From Ypsolopha sequella (Eukaryota; Arthropoda; Insecta; Lepidoptera; Ypsolophidae), in the NCBI GenBank assembly GCA_934047225.1, contig OW203992.1, forward strand, positions 5,259,501 through 5,323,500: a stretch of DNA of 64,000 nucleotides, written 5' to 3'. Shown here one piece after another: positions 58,169 through 64,000 of the stretch. The position numbers and the translations under genes are program-made. Each line of letters opens with the position of its first letter. Position 1 is the stretch's first letter. A model generated the notes under the pieces. That model was not told the origin of the DNA. It did no database searches and saw only the letters and a program-made list of their open reading frames with translations.

Positions 58169-58787
58169 CAAGATTACAAGATTTTTTTCAAGCTTCAGTA
58201 GTTCCAGTGAATGTAAATAATGGCTATGTCCCTAAGGGATTGTCCGTCCCCAGGGAACATGCTAGAACCTTTCTCAATGTGAATAGTGTAACCATTGCAA
58301 AATTTAAATAATTTTAAAAATGGGTTTGTAGTTCCAGAGATTACGCCCTACCTATACATTAATATGTTTAGTTTTAAGTATTTTTTTGGCAATAAACCTT
58401 TTTTAGGTTGTTTACACTGTTGATTGTTGGCACTTGGTGCCTTTTTTACTTTACTTTACTTTTACTTATATACAAACAAACAAAATGTAATTTCTTTATA
58501 ATATAAGTTTAGACAAGTTCACCAAACTGCAAGTTTTGTCTTGCTGTAACTACTTACGTAATATGTAAAATTTTCTATTTCAGACAATTTTTTCGTAAAG
58601 GAAGTCGAATGGAGTGAAATAAGTGCAAGAAAATGATACAAAGGAAGTGGTGAACATAAATACTGGGTGAGCATACAAAAGTATATTTAATTTATATATT
58701 TACATATACTGAACAACTATTTTTAATACAGTTGCGAAAAAATGAAGCAATTTAATAAAATAATAAAAACACAATAAACTCAACTAA

Positions 58788-58925
58788 CTAATCATTTGTT
58801 TCTTTAACTATTTGCTTTTTTCGACTTTTTGACTTTTCCGATAAAATGTTCTCCGAAGCATTTTGTGCAATTATACTGAGTTCCGGTGGTGTTAATTCAA
58901 ATAAAATATCGTCGAAATCACTCAT
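58788..58925 (-). pseudogene. Crypton recombinase N-terminal remnant, 45 codons
   Basis: The minus-strand frame starts MSDFDDILFELTPPELS and runs to SEKSKSRKK, then stops after KETND. It aligns by eye with the N-termini of copies A and C (acidic start, LTP motif, VEN/SEN segment). A TTGGCGCCATTTTCC lies upstream, as TTGGCGCCACGC does in copies B and C. No later domain follows, so it is a truncated remnant, or possibly a small retained protein. Confidence 0.5.
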
Positions 58926-59739
58926 TTTGTGCAACAAACAAGTAAACTCGCAAAGAAAATTTTTGGAAAATGGCGCCAACCGTATAAAAGAATATAAGCA
59001 GCAGAGATTTTTTTTTGTTTTCTTCACCCATCCTGGGTAGGCAAAGGGAACTATGCCCATACAGCCAAGTCTTCAGTAGAATTTTTTGAAAATGAAATTT
59101 AATGAGATGAAATGAAATGAAACCTAACCTAACTCATTGAATCAAATCTTTAAATCTGATATTGAAACAAATTAGTAGCTTCTTTTTAGAAATATTTGCA
59201 TGAATCATAAAAACTTCTATGATTTTTTTTAGTAAAAACTTCGTGGTTGGTTTTTTTTTTAATAGACATTATTTTGACAGTTGGGAAAGAGAACGCACGA
59301 GTTCGGAAAAGGTAAAGAAAAAGCTCGAGTATGTAATAGCCCACATCCCGAACGCTACACGTCCCTGCAATACGCCACTTTTTGAGCAACTGTATTAAAA
59401 ACATTGTTTCTTTTAAGTAAGTGAAAACTACAGGGAAAGAACAAGGGATATCACATCGTAAGGAAGGGCAAGAATAAATGTATAAATAACTTTAATAGAT
59501 CTTTTATTTTCGAGCTAAAATAAATGTGGGGATAATTTGTACATGTTTCTTTTTTTCACTTGGTAAAAATAAGATTGTGTGTTCATTTTCGCTAAACTCT
59601 GTTTTAGGCTCTCTCTCAAACTCTGTTTGTTACTTTGCCTTTTAACAAACGAAAAAAAAAAAGTTTTTATTATTTACACATTTATTCTAGCCTTTCCTTA
59701 CGATGTGGCATTCCTTGTTCTTTCTTTCTACCCTTCTAG
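58926..59739. other. AT-rich non-coding stretch
   Basis: Contains AAATGAAATGAAACC-type short repeats near 59090-59122. No gene was recognised. Confidence 0.35.
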
Positions 59740-60035
59740 TGGTTTCATTGAAACGGTTGATTTCTCGGTTGGTGATCATTGAACCTTGTTTCTGGTCCCT
59801 GGCCGGGTCTCCGGTATGGGTTCGGGCGGTTGATTCGATTTTACCTTGTATAATATATATTTTACCTATCATTTTAATCGTATATATATTGCTACATAAA
59901 TTAAAGAAACCATTAATTTAGTTCATGTATATTTATTATTTTATTACATATATTTCTTTTTATTAGATTAAATTTGACGTGTAAAAAGTGTATATATTTA
60001 TACCTGCTTTGCAAAATAAACTATTTGAATTACGA
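59740..60035 (+). mobile_element. Uninterrupted copy of the retroposon split by the LINE
   Basis: Similarity starts near 59763 (CTCGGTTGGTGATCATTGAA) and runs without a break to AATAAACTATTTGAATTA at 60033. It gives the pre-insertion state of 47984-48104 joined to 53106-53250. Confidence 0.8.
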
Positions 60036-60079
60036 TATCAATAGTATTATTTTTGATAGTATGGTTTATCTTTGTTTAA

Positions 60080-60245
60080 ATGTAAATGTACAAATTAACA
60101 TTATATCATTGCAGTATAGAAACGCAGAAAGAAAAGTAAATCTGGATGTGAGGAGCTCTGAACCGGGATATATACTGCAACGATATAATGTTAATTTATA
60201 TCTCCTTGCGATGGATAAATCGCCAAGTGTTCAAACATAGAAATT
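60080..60245. repeat. Inverted-repeat element, copy 1
   Basis: TTAACATTATATCATTGCAG on the left pairs with CTGCAACGATATAATGTTAA on the right. It includes AACGCAGAAAGAAAAGTAAA and GATGGATAAATCGCCAAGTG, both present at 61793-61980 in another arrangement. Confidence 0.7.
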
Positions 60246-60558
60246 TATATCTGTCATAGTAAATGTACAAAAATATAAATTAAAAAAGGATATATGAAAT
60301 TTGTAATTAAAATAATTTACCAATTTGTTTTTTTACTTTTACATCAGCAAGCTTAGCACGTGCCATAAATACCTACGTCTTTCCTTTCTACTTGCTATTT
60401 CGCACGTTATCAAACAAGGTCTACGTGACAGTACAAATATGATAGATAGATCTGTATCTATCTCGCATGCTACGGGTCCAGATGGCAATACATCGAAGAC
60501 ATAATGTTAATTAATTATTTACTTATCTAAATAATATTTATTCTAAAGCAAAAAGTTC

Positions 60559-60630
60559 AGGTTCCACCGAGATTTGAACTCGGATCGCTGGATTCAAAGT
60601 CCAGAGTGCTAACCGTTACACCATGGAACC
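60559..60630 (-). tRNA. tRNA-Gln (TTG), minus strand
   Basis: The reverse complement is identical to the 27872 gene. On its own strand TTCATCCGG precedes it and TGAACTTTTTG follows, giving a five-T terminator. Confidence 0.95.
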
Positions 60631-61240
60631 GGATGAAAATATGAATCTTTATTTCAATAACTTTCAGCGCCTTTATGTAGAATCCAGCTGTTTAAACAAC
60701 ATGTTAAGGTATTATATTATTCTGTTAGGTAACTTGGACATTTTAGAAAGGTTTGAAAAATAGGCTGAATACAACAACAACTTGAAGCGACAACTGAACA
60801 AATAAACGACAGGCATAATCTTATTTTGCAACATAATTTAAGGCTTCTACCAACGCCAACGACCTTGAACTAAGTAACTTTGTAACCATTTCATACGGTA
60901 ACTATAAAATTTTTCAACAGAAGAAAAATACATAGTAATCTACATGACACAAATAGTGATGTGGTTTTTCCTGAATTTCATTATAATAAACAGAAGTGAA
61001 GCAAGAAAATTCTAAGTTTACCCTTATTTCTCGATTTTTTGTTCACTTATAACAACATAACTGGTGCAGTTTTTATCGAAACAGTATGAAAATGTATAAA
61101 CTTCTAGACAAAATAATATAAAATGATTTGGTTTTCTCAGTTCTTGAAAATAAATTTTATTTTAGAAAAAATAAATTAAAAACACTATTTTCGCACTTGT
61201 CAGTCGCAGCGACTGACGTAACAGCCATGTTGCAGTGCGA
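60631..61240. other. AT-rich non-coding stretch
   Basis: No gene or repeat was recognised. A small CAGTCGCAGCGACTG palindrome lies at 61201-61215. Confidence 0.4.
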
Positions 61241-61248
61241 GCAGGTCC

Positions 61249-61525
61249 TCTAAAAAGGCCGTTTTGCATGAATCATGTTATGATTCTGTTCTAATGCCGT
61301 CTCTTTTGCACGCGTGAAAAAACTCTGAGGCTATCGTACTTTCAAATCATTTTATAATTCACCCAAGTCGGCCTTTTTAGATCCCCAGGTCCTCTAAAAA
61401 GGCCGCTTTGGATGAATCATATTATGATTCCGTTTTAATGCCGTCTCTTTTGCACGCGTGTATAAACTCTGACTCCATCTCTCTTTTAAATCATTTTATG
61501 GTTCACCCAAGTCGGCCTTTTTAGA
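61249..61525. mobile_element. Two tandem copies of a 133 bp MITE
   Basis: Copies 61249-61381 and 61393-61525 each start TCTAAAAAGGCCG and end CGGCCTTTTTAGA. They share GCCGTCTCTTTTGCACGCGT and ACCCAAGTCGGCC. TCC lies next to all four ends. They differ at several positions, so the duplication is not very recent. Confidence 0.75.
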
Positions 61526-61792
61526 TCCCCTGATAAGGACTTTATTTTAATATGGTTTTATTCGAAATTTCAACCACCACGAATTGAGTTGCTAATTATT
61601 CTGACGGAGCCACCTTAAGGTCTTTGATAGTAAAAAGATGGCGCAAACACAATCAGATCATATAACATGAGAAAATAGTACAACTCAACTTTGCAAAATG
61701 TCACATTTTCAGGGGCCAAAGAATCTTCAGAAAAGCATATCGCCACAATAGATATCCTCGAATGAAACTATGGTAGTAATACATTTCTATGT

Positions 61793-61980
61793 TTGAACAC
61801 TTGGCGATTTATCCATCGCAAGGAGATATAAATTAACTTTATATCATTGCAGTATAAAAACGCAGAAAGAAAAGTAAATCTGGATGTGAGGTGCCGGTTC
61901 AGAGCTCCTCACATCCAGATTTACTTTTCTTTCTGCGTTTCCATACTGCAATGATATAAAGTTAATTTATATCCTCGAAT
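61793..61980. repeat. Inverted-repeat element, copy 2
   Basis: AACGCAGAAAGAAAAGTAAA with TCTGGATGTGAGG is mirrored directly after a short GTGCCGGTTCAGAGCT loop, a near-perfect 120 bp palindrome (61847-61965). The left flank GAACACTTGGCGATTTATCC is the inverse of the right end of 60080-60245. Confidence 0.75.
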
Positions 61981-62611
61981 GGGTGTCAGAAATATTCCCG
62001 AGTATGGACTGTAACTGAATCAATCAATACGCATACACCTTATTTTCGCCGACGATGTCACAAAGTGATATGTCAATAATGTGATATGATATACAAACAG
62101 CTATTTTGCACATAAACTCCGAAAAAATCAAGGGTATGGCCTACCCTAGCAACTTTTAATACCCGTTCAGCACAATAAGTCCAATGGCAAGACCTCATTT
62201 GCTTTTGATAGAGGCGATTATATGTTCTCTCATTGGCCTCTTTTTCTTGGACGCGTAATACTAATGATCATGCAGAGAAACGTTTTTAGCTAATACTGAA
62301 ATATTTTGTAGGAAAAAAATATTGGACTTAAGTAGAATCCCTTCGTATTTCTATTACATATTTTATAAAAAAAATCAAGTTGATCTCCTAACCGCATTCT
62401 TAAAACGAACGTTTGAAAACAAAAAAAAGAGGGTTGAAAACATTTTTTTTTTGACAAAAGTATAAATCTTTATACATTGTTTATGGGTGGAATTCTTAGA
62501 TAAAAGATCAATAAACCAAATGTATTTTTTTCAATAGAAGAAGAGTCCGAATTTCTTCAAACGAATCCTCGAAAGTCTGGCGTTAAAGTCTAGAGTCTTT
62601 TGTACAAACGG
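61981..62611. other. AT-rich non-coding stretch
   Basis: No gene or repeat was recognised. Confidence 0.4.
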
Positions 62612-62694
62612 TTCATGCTCGACTGGTAGAATTCGAACCCGGGTCTACAGATTGAGATTCAGGCGTTCTACCGAGTGATCTACCACTGCTGTTT
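62612..62694 (-). repeat. tRNA-like SINE head, minus strand
   Basis: On the minus strand it has TGGTAGATCACTCGGTAGAA and a B box GGGTTCGAATTC. The acceptor stem does not pair, so it is not a functional tRNA. Confidence 0.55.
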
Positions 62695-63254
62695 TCGAAA
62701 AACTGCAAGAAAGTATGTTACCCCCTTTTGGTCATAGAAACATCGTTTTTTTTTCAAGTTTCTGCTCATTTAAATACGCGGAAGACAGTCGCCCAACAAA
62801 TAAATCAACTTAAGCATTCATCTTGGAGGACACCTCTCCACCCCTACGGTGGACCATTGAAAAACGATCCACGCACCAAGTAAGGAAATAATCAGGAGGG
62901 TTCTATCCATCGCTTAAAAGAATTGTGTGCGATATTCTGGCTGTACCACTGACACTCATTACAAATACAAAATACAAATATTATTTATTGGATCAAAAAA
63001 TCTTAACATAAATAATCAATGTTAAGGCTAAGGTATTCACAAAAATTATATGTTCAACTGAAACTTAAGTAAGGCAAAGCCTGTCATTTAAGAGTCAGTT
63101 GCTTCTGCTCTTAGGGACACAGTTTAGTTAATACAGGTAGCCGAAAAAGAGAAAAGCATGCAATTTATTAAAGCGTTCAATTTAAAATAAATAGCTTATG
63201 TAGTAGAACGACTTTGACTATTTCGAGCGAATCTACGTTTTGAATAGTACAGGA
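62695..63254. other. Non-coding stretch, possible LINE 3' tail
   Basis: An ACAAATACAAAATACAAAT start at 62961 followed by TATTATTTATTGG resembles the 3' end of a minus-strand non-LTR copy. No codons could be assigned. Confidence 0.3.
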
Positions 63255-63475
63255 AATTCTTATGGAGCATCGTTTTGGAATATTGCTGAAACTGCACCAC
63301 CGAGTATCCATCCATCCATCAGTCTGTCTTCGGTTACTGCTGGACATAGGCCTTTCTTAGATTTCGCCACTCCCAGTGGTCCGCCTGCAAGAATTACCCA
63401 TACTCACACACGCTGGGCAGGCGGGTTGATGAGCGCGGTGCGGTGCGTGAGTTTGTGACGTCACACTCAAGTATT
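63255..63475 (-). repeat. RTE-like 3' end
   Basis: CATCCATCCATCAGTCTGTC, ACTGCTGGACATAGGCCTTT and CACACGCTGGGCAGGCGGGT form a block familiar from lepidopteran non-LTR elements. The last part is the inverse of 55290-55345. The frame at 63240-63458 is incidental. Confidence 0.5.
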
Positions 63476-63539
63476 TTTTGGCTCTAAAGCTCTTTTTATA
63501 AATAAATAAAAACCATTTATTTCAGGTACTTGACCCATA

Positions 63540-64000
63540 TTTTACAAATTTTGCAACACAATATTTTAAATATTAACAATTATTATTAAATTGAATTGAA
63601 TTATAATTTAAATAAATTATGTCAATAATAAATACTTCATTATTCTATGCTCTTAACTAAACTAAACTATTATTCGTCGAGAGAGTGAGGAATAGGGCGA
63701 CAGGGTTGCTTTGGTATTTAACATATCATTATTAATTATTCATTAATATTGTTTATTAATTTATTTATTTTGTTATTATTAATTATTATTTTATTTATAT
63801 TATCTTATTAATTTAATTAATTTGATAATATTATCTTTTCTTGTATATTTAATGTTGAGCACTTTATCTTGTAAAGTCTACGTTGTTGTCCATAAGCTAA
63901 GGTCAACCATAGGGAGGGCGCTAAATCTTATGATACTCTCTTACCTTAGGTGTCAGAGCAACTACTAATCTTGTGTAATAATTAAGCTGATCTCTGATAT
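63540..64000. other. AT-rich low-complexity sequence
   Basis: TTATTAATTATTATT-like runs fill 63570-63840. No gene was recognised up to the window edge. Confidence 0.5.

Noticed and set aside
62612..62694. Additional tRNA gene on the minus strand
   Set aside because: The B box is good, but the acceptor and anticodon stems do not pair. It is better explained as a SINE head.

Overview
The window looks like a piece of an insect chromosome, most likely from a moth or butterfly (Lepidoptera). It is AT-rich, host coding sequence is sparse and split by introns, and repeats fill much of the space. The repeats include BEL/Pao LTR elements, a jockey-superfamily LINE, RTE-like 3' ends, tRNA-derived SINEs and many inverted-repeat MITEs. 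The order is inferred from repeat style; no search was run.

Layout. Bases 1-5086 are the 3' part of a BEL/Pao retrotransposon with an open gag-pol frame and one LTR, inserted into the protease region of an older Pao-type element (5087 to about 9.1 kb) that carries an in-frame stop. From 9.1 to 27 kb the sequence is mostly non-coding, with MITEs, SINEs and LINE tails. Between 27.8 and 60.6 kb lie five near-identical tRNA-Gln(TTG) genes. The last two coding exons of a Senseless/Gfi-1 zinc-finger gene lie at 31.3-32.8 kb on the plus strand. A perfect 11 x 30 bp array (33.55-33.88 kb) and a 12-unit 42 bp array (37.4-37.9 kb) follow, with further MITEs. A possible last exon of an unrecognised host gene is at 45.1-45.35 kb.

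The most unusual content is a family of Crypton-like tyrosine-recombinase elements. Copy A (45.7-47.6 kb) holds a nearly complete recombinase gene with a small intron and one frameshift. Copies B (47.6-47.9 plus 53.25-53.58 kb) and C (29.06-29.89 kb, minus strand) are internally deleted derivatives that share the same deletion. Locus D (58.8-58.9 kb, minus strand) is an N-terminal remnant. Copy B is split by a short retroposon, which is itself split by a full-length 5 kb LINE (48105-53105, minus strand). An uninterrupted paralogue of that retroposon sits at 59.74-60.03 kb and serves as an empty-site reference.

The genes do not form one pathway. The LINE, the LTR elements and the recombinase are separate self-replicating systems. 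The Senseless exons are the one recognisable developmental gene, and they are embedded among mobile DNA. Minus-strand motifs near 30.27 and 20.45 kb match the core of small dimer-type hammerhead ribozymes and deserve a test.
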